Shown here in pieces: positions 42,576-51,197 of a stretch of DNA of 64,000 nt (its first letter is position 1; each line of letters starts with the position of its first letter). Both the position numbers and the translations under genes were made by a program. Source of the stretch: Desulfonatronum thioautotrophicum (GTDB taxonomy: Bacteria; Desulfobacterota; Desulfovibrionia; Desulfovibrionales; Desulfonatronaceae); the NCBI RefSeq assembly GCF_000934745.1, contig NZ_JYNO01000013.1:1-64000 (forward strand), in the 5' to 3' direction. Under the pieces are notes generated by a model that was not told the DNA's origin, made no database searches, and worked only from the letters and a program-made list of their open reading frames with translations.

Positions 42576-43727
42576 TCAGTACGGCAGGAGAATGTCTTCA
42601 TGAAAAACCAGACTGGCATCACTTTTCTGGAGGAGCAGGAAACGTAAAAAGACATCCGTAATTTTATAGACACCGACTTCGACATTTTTCAGAAATCCCA
42701 TTTCTTCAAGCGACTTGTGAATTCTGTAGAGATTCTTGGAGTCGATCCGGGGTTTCGTGTTGTTGGCGATGCTGTACAAGACCTCGTAATGATGCTTTTT
42801 GCTTTTCAATCTGCCCAGAATTTCTTCCAGATATGATTTGGTTTCGTACAACGCATACAAAATCGCGTTGCGGATGTCTGACCGCTCGATCTGGGGCTTT
42901 CCATTTTCCAGGTTCATGTAGTTGACGCTTTGCAATGTCTTGGCGCAGTAGTACGGGTGGCCTTCCAGCAGTTCCAGGGCATCCAGCAGGGCCTGTTCAT
43001 CCACATGGAGCTTTCTGCCCCTAAAGGTATTCAGGGCATGGGTCAACAGGTCGCGTATCTCCAGTCCGTCCAGTTCCATGACTCTGGCGAAATGAAAAAA
43101 TGGGGACGCCTTTTTCTGAAAAATTGCGGTCATCAGGCTTTCCAGGCTGCCCAGGAAGACATACGTGACGTTTTGGTGGTGCTGGATAACCGAGCGCAGT
43201 TTGTTCAGAATGTCCGGGTCGTCAAATTTCTGAATATCCTGGAATTCGTCCATGGCAAACTTGATGTTCACATTTTGCTGTTTGGCCACGGTGTTGACCA
43301 GATCCAGGGCATAGAGAAACAATTCCGTTGCGTCCTGTGTTTTTTCCAGCTTTTCAATGGTGACCTGGGCGATAGCCATATCCACATGAGCGGAAACCTG
43401 AAGATCCCGGAGCAGGGTGATCACCGAGTCGCGCATTTTTCGGAGAAAACCGGAAAACCCTATCTGGGCGTAGATGTCCTCAATGATCAAATGGGCCAGA
43501 CGGTTCAGGTCCGGCGCGCGTTGCAGATCCAGATACAGTTTGATGCCGTCAATCCGGGAAAATGCCTGAATGACTAGCGAGGTTTTGCCAAAACGCCGCG
43601 GCGCCTTGAGCATCACGTGCTGCCCATCGCGCAGGTATGCGGTCAAAAGTTGCAGTTCCTTGCGACGGTTCACGAATTCATGGCCCTGGACGGGCATGCC
43701 GGATCGAAACATTGGCGTGGTCTCCAT
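42576..43727 (-). CDS. P-loop ATPase (ATPase_2 family), relative of 35901-37010
   Basis: A 383-aa ATPase with 'EFVNRRKELQLLTAYL' at the start, Walker A 'MLKAPRRFGKTSLVIQAF', Walker B 'NIKFAMDEFQDIQKFDDPDI' and 'VTYVFLGSLESLMTAIFQKK'. The C-terminal region ('GHPYYCAKTLQSVNYM', 'LEEMGFLKNVEVGVYKITDV', 'FLRFLLLQK') looks like a winged helix. The domain layout equals that of the plus-strand gene at 35901. No known partner; in bacteria the family is patchy and often found with mobile genes. The start at ATG 43727 is the first of two close ATGs. Confidence 0.82.
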   Translation of the reverse strand: METTPMFRSGMPVQGHEFVNRRKELQLLTAYLRDGQHVMLKAPRRFGKTSLVIQAFSRIDGIKLYLDLQRAPDLNRLAHLIIEDIYAQIGFSGFLRKMRDSVITLLRDLQVSAHVDMAIAQVTIEKLEKTQDATELFLYALDLVNTVAKQQNVNIKFAMDEFQDIQKFDDPDILNKLRSVIQHHQNVTYVFLGSLESLMTAIFQKKASPFFHFARVMELDGLEIRDLLTHALNTFRGRKLHVDEQALLDALELLEGHPYYCAKTLQSVNYMNLENGKPQIERSDIRNAILYALYETKSYLEEILGRLKSKKHHYEVLYSIANNTKPRIDSKNLYRIHKSLEEMGFLKNVEVGVYKITDVFLRFLLLQKSDASLVFHEDILLPY

Positions 43728-43816
43728 TTTTTAGAGACATTAATATCCATGTTTTTTGATGTCGTCAATTTTTGGCGATGGGCAGGAACACACAGAGCGT
43801 AATGGCCTGATTTCCA

Positions 43817-45121
43817 TCATTGACCACAAGGTTTACAGGCTTGGCGATACAGGCGTTCCAGGTCGTCCTCGCCCAGCATCCGGGCCTGGTTCGCCAGGTG
43901 TGCGGCTTTGCGGCGCAAGGTGTGCGGATCGGCGAGGAGGCGGTTGATGACGGCGATCCGGTTTTGCGTTTCAGTGGCCAGGCTTTGTTGTCCGCATTTC
44001 AGCGCGGCCCGGAGCAGGTGCGTGTAGGCGGCGAGGGAGGGCCGGAGGTTGGCCTGGCGCAGGCGGATCTCCAGGGCCTGGGGCCAGTCGGACTTTTCTT
44101 GAAGTAGACGTCCCGCGGCCTCGTACCCGGCTTGCCAGAGCGGGTGGGCTTCCAGCAGGTCGAGCAGGGCGGGCAAGGGGGACTGGGTGAGGGGGGCGAG
44201 GTGCCGGGTGTCCTCGTCCTGCTGGACCGCATGGGGCAGCAGCCAGGGAGTCAGGGCCGGTTTCAGGCCGTCCTGGACGATGTGGCGGTTCAGATCCGGG
44301 GTGATCAGCGCGGCGCAGCGTTCCTGGAGCAGCCGGGCGTTGGCCTGATCGTGGTCAAAGCGGCCGGGGGTCTGGCTGGAGTAGTGGATGATCGTGCTTT
44401 CCGGGACGCACCGCAGGGCCAGGCCTTGTCGGCGGATACGGGCGCAGAGTTCCAGGTCCTCGTAGCCGTTGACGTAGCCGGGATAAAATCCGTCAAGAGT
44501 CAGAAACAGGGAGCGCGGCAGGAGCAGGGCGGCCGCTGTCAGGGCCGAAACGCGGCGTTTTTTTCCGACCAGCGGATGCCGGGCGGGAAAGTGCTCATAG
44601 AGATGGTGAGGGCGCTTTTGCAGGCAAAACGCGATGCCCAGGTGCTGGGTTTGGGGGCATTGGGCGGTGGTTTGCGGCTTCACTCCCGCGTTCGTGTCGT
44701 GATCGGCACTCTGTTTGGGGCTGGGTTTGGAGACGGGGTAGACCAGCAGCGGCCCGACAGCGCCCAGATCCGGTTCCTCGGTCAAGGCAGCGCGAAGCGG
44801 TTCGAACCAGCCCGGCTGGGGCACGGTGTCGTTGTTCAGAAAGAAGAGCAACTCGCCCCGGGCCGTGTGTGCGGCCAGGTTGCAGGCCGGTCCGAAGCCC
44901 TGGTTCATGTTCCGGCGCAGAAACGCGAACCGGTCCCCGAACAGCTTACGGCCCAGGGGGGGGCAGGCCGTGGGAGTGGCGTCTTGCGAGGCGTTGTCCA
45001 CCACGAGCACTTCGAAGAAGTTCCCATGCGTGGCGGTCCGTAGGCCGTGCAGGCATTGCCGGGTCAGGGGCCATTGGTCGTGGACCGGAATGATGACGGA
45101 CAGGAGCGGTTCGGCGTTCAT
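43817..45121 (-). CDS. Glycosyltransferase family 2 (rhamnosyltransferase-like)
   Basis: A 434-aa protein. The GT2 domain at about residues 1-260 has 'LLSVIIPVHDQWPLTRQCLH', 'VLVVDNASQDATPTACP', 'NMNQGFGPACNLAAHTARGE', the DxD-equivalent 'LLFFLNNDTVPQPGWFEPL', 'ALLLPRSLFLTLDGFYPGYV' and 'GYEDLELCARIRRQGLALRC'. The remaining 170 residues are helical and TPR-like. It does not have the NIGxPAxxNWL motif set of the local family. The start overlaps the upstream oxidoreductase stop by 4 bases, so the two are translationally coupled. Confidence 0.87.
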   Translation of the reverse strand: MNAEPLLSVIIPVHDQWPLTRQCLHGLRTATHGNFFEVLVVDNASQDATPTACPPLGRKLFGDRFAFLRRNMNQGFGPACNLAAHTARGELLFFLNNDTVPQPGWFEPLRAALTEEPDLGAVGPLLVYPVSKPSPKQSADHDTNAGVKPQTTAQCPQTQHLGIAFCLQKRPHHLYEHFPARHPLVGKKRRVSALTAAALLLPRSLFLTLDGFYPGYVNGYEDLELCARIRRQGLALRCVPESTIIHYSSQTPGRFDHDQANARLLQERCAALITPDLNRHIVQDGLKPALTPWLLPHAVQQDEDTRHLAPLTQSPLPALLDLLEAHPLWQAGYEAAGRLLQEKSDWPQALEIRLRQANLRPSLAAYTHLLRAALKCGQQSLATETQNRIAVINRLLADPHTLRRKAAHLANQARMLGEDDLERLYRQACKPCGQ

Positions 45122-46500
45122 GCGGGGAGGTGGTAGGTCTTTTCCTCATGGCCGAGGACCATTCGCTCCGCCCACTCCACGCCCTGCATCACGGAGTGGT
45201 CCATGTTGCCCACCTCGTACTTCCAGCCGCCGAAGCGCCCTCGGGAAAAGATGCCCAGGGTCTCCAGCCAGGGCTGGATCTCGTTCAGGGCCGCGTCCCG
45301 GTCCAGGCAGGGGATGGGGTAGCCGTATGCCGCCGTATGTTCCCAGGTGGAGACGATGCGCCGGGCGTCGCCCGGCTGCATCAGCGTCACGTCTTGCAGG
45401 CCGGCGACGGTGTCGGGCATCAATCTCGCGCCGTCCGCGGGCTTGTGCGCGGAAAAGGAGACCTCGGCCATCAGGGCGCGTTGTTCGCCGGGACGGGCCG
45501 TGTTGTTGGGCGAGTAGTTGTGGAAGTTCGTGACCCGGTAAAAGGGGTTGGAGAACTCCGGAAAGTACATCCAGCAGGTGTCGTCGGCCCGTGTTCCTTG
45601 CAGGCCGACGCCCAGGATCTGCACTCCGTTGTGCTTCAGGTTCCGGGCCGCGGCGCGGACTGGTTCCGGCGGGTCGCTCCCGGCGTTCAGGGCGGTCAGG
45701 ACCAGCCAGTCCAGGGGGGCGGTGTTCAGCAGGGCGGCGTAGGTAATGGCCGTTCCGTCGGCGCAGGTGACCACTTTGGCTTTGGCGTCGATGTGGACGA
45801 CCGGCGCGTTGAGGCGAAGGTGATCCATATGCCGTCGGGCCAGGCGGGAGAAAATTTCGCCGGTACCGCCGTGCAGCGGAAAGCGAAACAGGTTGTTTGG
45901 TCCCCAGGACACGTCGTCCTGCTGAAAGACGATGTTCTTCAGAACGCGGCGCACGTCCACCACGCTGACCCGTTCGCCGATCCAGTTCCAGGCCATGGTC
46001 TCCGTCGGATACGCCCAGACCTTGAAGTTGTAGGGAAAGAGGAACAGCTCGGCGATGCCCGGGCCGAAGACCTGGAGGATCCAGTCGCGGAAGTGGGCGG
46101 GCGTTCCGGAGGCAGGTTCTTGCTCATGCCGGTCAAGCAGGCCTTGGATGCATTGCCATTGCAGATCCGGCGGCAGGTGGCGGATGTTGTTCTGGAACGG
46201 GTAGGGGACCCAGGTTTCGGCGATGCGGATCATGGCCTTGCGCTGGTGCTCCAGGTAGTCTTGGCCGAGCAGATCCTCCAGCAGGCGGTCGAAATAGGCG
46301 TAATGGGAAAAGACCACATGGCCGCCGATATCCCAGGTGAAGCCCTGGTCGTCGCGGAAACTGGCCGAGAGGCCGCCGGGATGGGCGTTCTTTTCCAGGA
46401 TCAGGTAGTCCGTGACGCCCAGTTCCCGCAGACGCTGGGCCGCGCCCAGACCGGTGGGGCCGGCGCCGAGGATCAGGTGGGCAACATGGTGGATGGGCAT
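45118..46500 (-). CDS. FAD-dependent amine oxidase/UDP-galactopyranose mutase-like protein
   Basis: A 460-aa flavoprotein. The Rossmann FAD-binding site is 'HLILGAGPTGLGAAQRLREL', followed by 'LILEKNAHPGGLSASF' and 'WDIGGHVVFSHYAYFDRLLE'. The internal 'ELFLFPYNFKVWAYPTETMA' resembles the substrate-domain segment of UDP-galactopyranose mutase-like and protoporphyrinogen-oxidase-like proteins in glycan clusters. It may isomerise or oxidise a nucleotide sugar; the exact reaction cannot be read from sequence. Its position between GT2 genes supports a glycan role. It is 4 bases upstream of the next gene and 4 bases after the member E stop. Confidence 0.78.
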   Translation of the reverse strand: MPIHHVAHLILGAGPTGLGAAQRLRELGVTDYLILEKNAHPGGLSASFRDDQGFTWDIGGHVVFSHYAYFDRLLEDLLGQDYLEHQRKAMIRIAETWVPYPFQNNIRHLPPDLQWQCIQGLLDRHEQEPASGTPAHFRDWILQVFGPGIAELFLFPYNFKVWAYPTETMAWNWIGERVSVVDVRRVLKNIVFQQDDVSWGPNNLFRFPLHGGTGEIFSRLARRHMDHLRLNAPVVHIDAKAKVVTCADGTAITYAALLNTAPLDWLVLTALNAGSDPPEPVRAAARNLKHNGVQILGVGLQGTRADDTCWMYFPEFSNPFYRVTNFHNYSPNNTARPGEQRALMAEVSFSAHKPADGARLMPDTVAGLQDVTLMQPGDARRIVSTWEHTAAYGYPIPCLDRDAALNEIQPWLETLGIFSRGRFGGWKYEVGNMDHSVMQGVEWAERMVLGHEEKTYHLPA

Positions 46501-46504
46501 GGGT

Positions 46505-48208
46505 TTACGTCCATTCTTGAAGGTCGCCGTGTTCGGCCATGGTTTGGACCTTGGCCAGCAGGTCTACCCGGGTCGCGGCGCGGTCCAGGTTCGCGATCCG
46601 CTCCACCTGTTCCTGTGCATAGTTGTGGTGCAGCTTGTATTCGTTGGCCATGGCGCTGCCATACTGTTGGGTGTTGTTCAGGGTCGCCCGTCCGGTGCGC
46701 TTCAGGTGTCCGATTTCGAGGTGGCCGGTATAGACCGCCGGACGTCCGTTCAGGTTTAGCCGCAGGTCGTGGTCCAGGTCGTCGAACTGCGATGGCGAGA
46801 AGCGCAGGTCAAAGTCTCCGCATTCCAGAAGGACGTCCCGGGCAAAAAGGTGGCAGCAGCCGGTAACCGAGGAGCAGGGCCGCATGTAGCTGAACTGACC
46901 CTGGTCCAGAACCTGATGATGCAGGTTGGACAGCCTGAAGGAGGTCCAGCTTTGCGAGGCGTCCGGGCGGTCCGTGGGCTTCAGTTCGCGCACGTGCAGG
47001 TCCGCGCTCTGAATGGAGGCCGGGTTGTGAAAGTCAACCACCTTGCAGCCCCAGACCCCGGCTTCGGGGTAGGCCCCGCGAGCCGCGCCCAGCCGCTCCA
47101 GCCAGTCTTCCGGCAGGCTGACGTCGTCGTCAAGATAGACCAGCCAATCCGCCTCCCGGCATTCCGGCAGATGCATCAGCCAGTTGCGGGCCGCCGGTGC
47201 GCCGATGTTCACGGGCAGGGAGATCACCTGAAAGCGCTCCGGGCCGAGCCGGTCTTGCCGGCCTCGGAGCAGGTCCGGCGTCTGATCCGAACTGGCGTTG
47301 TCCAGAATCGCCACCGTGGCGCCGTGCAGCCTGGAGTCCTGAAGGCTGTCCAGGGTCACGGCCAGCTCATCGGCCTTGTTGAAGGAATAGAGCAGGATCA
47401 TGGTTTTGCCCGGCAGGACCGTCCGTTCGCGGTCCACGCCCAGCAAGGCGTCGTGCATTTTCAGGATAAGACCGGTCTGCCATGGTCGCAGACGCAGGGT
47501 TTGTCGCCAGTGATGGAGGGCCTGGTCCCGGTTGCCCTCTGTATAGGCCAGGTCGCCCAGCAAGCGCTGCCCACAGGCCGGGGACATGGCGATCTCCCGG
47601 GCCGTGTCCAGCATTCGGTCTGAAACCGGAAGCCCTTGCAGTATCCGTAGTTCGGCCCGAATGCGTTGGCCCAGCAAGGGCATGGCCGCGGGCCAGTAGT
47701 GATCCATGCAGTGCTGGATCCATTCCCATTCCTGCTCGTATGGCCCTACCATGAGCGCTTGTTGCCACCAGTAGAGATTATCTTGGTCCTTGCCGAGCAT
47801 CTGCTCCAGAAACCGACACATTTTTTCTGTTTCCCGGCGTTGGACCAGACGCGCATAATAGGCGTTCTGTTCCGGTGGTTGCCACTTTTGGGCCACGTAG
47901 CGAAATATCTCGATCAAATATTCGGGAAGGCCGGGAAGTTTTTGCTGAAGCATCAGCAATTGCCCGGCCAACTGCCCATCCAGCGGGTCCTCCTCCCAGG
48001 CCGCCAAAAGCATGTCCAAACCCAGCGAAACGCAGAATGAAGCCTGGGTCGGGGACGCTCCGGAAACGGCCTGCCCAAGGGCCTGCTCGGCCATGGTGAC
48101 CAGGTGCAGCTTGCCCACGCTGCCCAGCAAGAGGTTGTCCTGGAGTGGCTCGGGCAGCATGTGCCAGAATGGGATGTCGTGGGGAAGCATGGGGGAGGCC
48201 TGGTGCAT
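46505..48208 (-). CDS. Glycosyltransferase family 2, member E of the local family
   Basis: A 567-aa protein with an N-terminal helical half and a GT2 domain: 'ILLYSFNKADELAVTLDSLQ', 'AILDNASSDQTPDLL', 'NIGAPAARNWLMHL', 'WLVYLDDDVSLPEDWLERLG', 'VTGCCHLFARD' and 'FDLRFSPSQFDDLDHDLRL'. It has the same layout as members B-D. ATG 48208 has AGAGA upstream. Within this operon it lies between the CgeB-like GT and the flavoprotein. Confidence 0.87.
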   Translation of the reverse strand: MHQASPMLPHDIPFWHMLPEPLQDNLLLGSVGKLHLVTMAEQALGQAVSGASPTQASFCVSLGLDMLLAAWEEDPLDGQLAGQLLMLQQKLPGLPEYLIEIFRYVAQKWQPPEQNAYYARLVQRRETEKMCRFLEQMLGKDQDNLYWWQQALMVGPYEQEWEWIQHCMDHYWPAAMPLLGQRIRAELRILQGLPVSDRMLDTAREIAMSPACGQRLLGDLAYTEGNRDQALHHWRQTLRLRPWQTGLILKMHDALLGVDRERTVLPGKTMILLYSFNKADELAVTLDSLQDSRLHGATVAILDNASSDQTPDLLRGRQDRLGPERFQVISLPVNIGAPAARNWLMHLPECREADWLVYLDDDVSLPEDWLERLGAARGAYPEAGVWGCKVVDFHNPASIQSADLHVRELKPTDRPDASQSWTSFRLSNLHHQVLDQGQFSYMRPCSSVTGCCHLFARDVLLECGDFDLRFSPSQFDDLDHDLRLNLNGRPAVYTGHLEIGHLKRTGRATLNNTQQYGSAMANEYKLHHNYAQEQVERIANLDRAATRVDLLAKVQTMAEHGDLQEWT

Positions 48209-48223
48209 GATCGTGGTCTCTGG

Positions 48224-49276
48224 CTAAATTTGTCCGGCAGAGCGATGGCTGCTCTTCAGTCCGGCATGGTAGTAGGTGCTTCTGAGTGAATGAGAATTCG
48301 GCAGTGTTTCGCTCAAGTGCAGAAACAATGGTCGGAGGATGTCGCGGTGGAGGTCGGCGGATGCCCGCAGGCGATTGGCGATCAGGTCGGACCAGTCGTG
48401 CTCTCCCAACCATTCGGTAAAGCTTGCGGCACGATGCCGTGCTCGGTGGTTGGTGTTGACCTTGGCCTGGCCGCTTTGGGCCAGGCGGACGCGCAGCGAG
48501 TCGTCGGCCAGGAGGCGGCGGAGTTGATTGAGTAGGTCCGTGACGTCGTCGCCGTTGGCGGACTGGTCGTAAAGCCAGAGATCCTCGCCGTGGCGGAACA
48601 GGTCGTCCTGACCGTGCCCAATGTGCGGGGTGAGCAGGGTGCTGCCGCAGGCCAGGGCCTCCACGACCCGGAAGTTCAGATCGCCCAGATCGCAGAAGTT
48701 GAGGACGACCTTGGCCTGGGGGAAGAGTTCCCAAAACTTGCCCTGGCGGACCTGGAGGTCTGGAAGCTCCTGCTTGAGATTTTTCAGGGCCGCATGACGC
48801 TTGGGCGTCAAATTGGCGTCGACCTTGCCCACGAACAGGGCGTCCCAGATTTGATCCTTAGGCTCGGGCTGGAGGTTGTCCTGAACAAACGGCGGGCTCC
48901 AGAGCACGTGGCCTGCATCGAGGTGTGTACCGGAAAAACGGGGCAGATGGTCGCGCAGGCTGACCAGGCACAGATCAAAGGCTTGGGCGTACAGCGGATG
49001 CCAGGAATGGATGTGCGAGTCCACGCTGTAGAAGACGGTCAGACAGGGGCAGGTGTGCGGGTCCAGCAGCGGCGGAGGGCCGCTGTAGTCGGCAATGACC
49101 AGGACATCAGGCGGACTTGGGAGGTCCGCGAAGAGGTCGCGCCAGGAGACGGCGGCGGCCTGGTGCTGGCGCTTGATGGTCGTGGTCCAGCCCAGGGAGG
49201 GGAGGTTGCCGGCAAAAAAGGCGGCTCCGTGCCAGAGCAGGGCTGGGAGGGAGGCAAAAGGAGCAGATTGAGACAT
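48224..49276 (-). CDS. CgeB-like GT-B glycosyltransferase
   Basis: A 350-aa protein. The N-terminal domain has 'DVLVIADYSGPPPLLDPHTC' and 'TVFYSVDSHIHSWHPLYAQA', and the C-terminal donor domain has 'DALFVGKVDANLTPKRHAAL', 'AKVVLNFCDLGDLNFRVVEA', 'LACGSTLLTPHIGHGQDDLF' and 'HGEDLWLYD'. This arrangement is that of the CgeB/Glyco_trans_1_2 family (GT-B). It is a probable sugar transferase of the same operon as members downstream; the acceptor is unknown. ATG 49276 has no clear ribosome binding site. Confidence 0.8.
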   Translation of the reverse strand: MSQSAPFASLPALLWHGAAFFAGNLPSLGWTTTIKRQHQAAAVSWRDLFADLPSPPDVLVIADYSGPPPLLDPHTCPCLTVFYSVDSHIHSWHPLYAQAFDLCLVSLRDHLPRFSGTHLDAGHVLWSPPFVQDNLQPEPKDQIWDALFVGKVDANLTPKRHAALKNLKQELPDLQVRQGKFWELFPQAKVVLNFCDLGDLNFRVVEALACGSTLLTPHIGHGQDDLFRHGEDLWLYDQSANGDDVTDLLNQLRRLLADDSLRVRLAQSGQAKVNTNHRARHRAASFTEWLGEHDWSDLIANRLRASADLHRDILRPLFLHLSETLPNSHSLRSTYYHAGLKSSHRSAGQI

Positions 49277-49307
49277 GCGTGATGTCTAGTTTAAGGGAGG
49301 TTTGAAA

Positions 49308-50565
49308 TTATTGCCAGCCAGCAAAAAAAGCATCTTCTTTCGGCACTAATGCATTCCAGTGTGGTAGGGATTCATGCATTTTGTATGTTTCCCGAATTTT
49401 TTCCCAGCGAATTTCCCACTGGTGTTTATCTTCTCTTGGGCGAAAAACAGATCCATAATTATCTTTCGTTTTCAATTTTCTAGGATCTTTTCTCCATTTT
49501 TCAAGCATTTTTTGCGTTCTTTTTTCAGTAATTATTTTTTTTAATCTTTTTGAAGTTGCATTGATTTCTCTGTATTGAAAATGATGTGTATATATGCTTT
49601 GTGCTGGCTCCGGCAGTGGACAAGATTTACTTGCAAAAATATGATATCCTGGACCTGTAAAAATATTTGGCATATTTTTATCATATCTTAATAGTTGGTG
49701 TTTTGTATGGCAGTTGTCGCAATAAAAAATTTCATCAATAAGAGCTTTTGGGTATGTATTGATAGGATTAGATCCAGGATAGAATTTGTTTTTATTAGGG
49801 TAATGGTTAACAAATCGTGATCCAACAACTCTGTAAATGGAAGGCAATGATTTGAGATGTTGCTTAAGTGTTTTATTGGAAGGACCGTGTGGAAACTCAT
49901 CTGCATCTATAAATAGCCACCAAATATTTTCTTTTGAAGATTTAATACTCATTTCTTCCATACACCTGTTAGCAAAAATAACTTTATGATCTTCTTCGAA
50001 TGATTTCGATTTGGGTATGGCTCTTTTAGAACCAAAATTATACCATTTTATTCTAAATGGTTACTCTAGCAGGCTCAACAGAATTTGCTTGAAAATTAGC
50101 TTGTTTGTGTTGGATACGAGACCTTCAAAAATGCATAAAATGCTGTTCAAAATGCTTGGTAGAAATCTTGAGCTACGTTTATTTTAAAAAGTAATGCATT
50201 CCGTCATGTCCCCAATGCATAAGTTTTGCGGGAGAAATAAGTCGAGGAAAAATGATGAAAACTAGACTCCCGAAAAGATCAACCGTTTGAAATATTGTCA
50301 TTTTTTGGTCGTTCTAAAAGAGCCATACCCTCGATTTGTATATATCGTAAATAATAGCACCAGATTTGGTAGCTAAATCCAATGTAGAATCATCGCTCAT
50401 GTGGTCAACAAAAAAAACTTTATCACATCCTTGAATAAAAGCATTTTTTATCGTAGACTCGATGATATCCTCTTCATTGTAAGCAAATATAAAACAATAT
50501 AAGGAAAAATCATTCAGAGGATTTCCTGTCTCATCAGAAGCATAAACCATACCAGAGTTTGGCAA
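49308..50565 (-). pseudogene. Glycosyltransferase family 2 gene split by a 318-bp MITE-like element
   Basis: On the minus strand the 5' part (from 50565 or ATG 50550) encodes 'SLYCFIFAYNEEDIIESTIK' and 'KVFFVDHMSDDSTLDLATKS', and the 3' part (to 49308) encodes 'NIWWLFIDADEFPHGPSNKT' with the DxD, 'SRFVNHYPNKNKFYPGSNPI' and 'QSIYTHHFQYRE'. These are the two halves of one GT2 (Glyco_tranf_2_4-like). Removing the 318-bp element at 50013-50330 and one 7-bp target copy joins them in frame as 'YDIYKSKSFEEDHKVIFANR' and gives a 310-residue protein. The gene is AT-rich, unlike its neighbours. As it stands it should be inactive. Confidence 0.88.
50013..50330. mobile_element. MITE-like element with 20-bp terminal inverted repeats
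   Basis: The ends GGGTATGGCTCTTTTAGAAC (50013-50032) and its exact complement (50311-50330) are perfect 20-base inverted repeats. They are flanked by the 7-base direct repeat TCGATTT at 50006-50012 and 50331-50337, consistent with a target-site duplication. The 318-bp interior is AT-rich and has no transposase or convincing ORF, so it is non-autonomous. The inner GGCTCTTTTAGAAC recalls insertion sequence ends of the ISL3 type, but this is a tentative resemblance. No related transposase occurs in the window. Confidence 0.9.
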
Positions 50566-50672
50566 GTGTTTGTCCTCAGCTGTTTGAGTTATTATGAAAA
50601 AATATTTGCGTCTTTAAGTTACGCATGCGAAAAATTAGGTATGTATAGCAAAATTTTTGCTCTCAAACCTGC

Positions 50673-50855
50673 TTACAAAATCTCTTTCTTCGCCCTTAAC
50701 ACCGCCCGCAAACGGTCCCGCTCCGCAGTGGCCTGGAGCAGCTCCAGGTCGATCTCGTCCCTGCGGGGAGGTGGGGCCTGCTTCAGTTCATGGCGCAGAC
50801 GTTCCACCTCCCGTTCCAGGGCGTAGAGCTCTTGGGCCAGGGCGCGTACGGACAT
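50673..50855 (-). CDS. Small coiled-coil protein
   Basis: A 60-aa protein, 'MSVRALAQELYALEREVERL' then 'RHELKQAPPPRRDEIDLELL' and 'QATAERDRLRAVLRAKKEIL'. It is charged and leucine-rich with heptad-like spacing, so probably two coiled-coil helices separated by a proline-rich turn. It begins 9 bases after the FTR-like gene, in the same direction. Gene-like composition and position support it; no known domain is recognised. Confidence 0.6.
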   Translation of the reverse strand: MSVRALAQELYALEREVERLRHELKQAPPPRRDEIDLELLQATAERDRLRAVLRAKKEIL

Positions 50856-50864
50856 TCGTGGCCA

Positions 50865-51197
50865 TCAAACCGGAGTACGGCGTTCCGGCACGTACTCGTG
50901 GGGGATTTTTTCCTCGTTCCAGTCCCGGGACACGTACAGGCCGCAGTAGCAGCTGCCGTATTCCTTGACGTCCGGTTCCCGATAGACGCAGGGACAGATG
51001 ATGTCCTTGTCCTGGTCTCGGTCTCCGGAAGCCAGGCGGCAGGGGCAGACCATGTAGCCGTAATGGTCCTTGTTGGCCTGGAGCGCGCCCAGGAGTTCCA
51101 GGACCATTTTCCTGTCCTTGTTGAAGAAATAGCCTTTTGGCTCCTGGATTTTGCGCAAGGTTTCGTAGAGCTGGGCGGCTTTTTCCTCGGAGTTCAT
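50865..51197 (-). CDS. Ferredoxin-thioredoxin reductase catalytic beta subunit-like protein
   Basis: A 110-aa protein with the FTR catalytic-chain cysteine pattern: 'YMVCPCRLASGD' , 'IICPCVYREPDVKEYGSCYC' and 'GLYVSRDW' (CPC ... CPC ... CxC). In FTR these cysteines hold a [4Fe-4S] cluster next to the redox-active disulfide that reduces thioredoxin. The gene overlaps the end of the glutaredoxin gene by 4 bases, which suggests that the glutaredoxin is its partner. No FTR alpha subunit is seen, as is usual in anaerobic bacteria that use simpler FTR-like enzymes. Confidence 0.82.
   Translation of the reverse strand: MNSEEKAAQLYETLRKIQEPKGYFFNKDRKMVLELLGALQANKDHYGYMVCPCRLASGDRDQDKDIICPCVYREPDVKEYGSCYCGLYVSRDWNEEKIPHEYVPERRTPV

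Noticed and set aside
45130-46866. 578-codon plus-strand open frame opposite the FAD oxidoreductase and member E
   Set aside because: It is the antisense of two genes with clear motifs (FAD site, GT2 motifs); the open frame comes from the high GC content and lacks any family signature.
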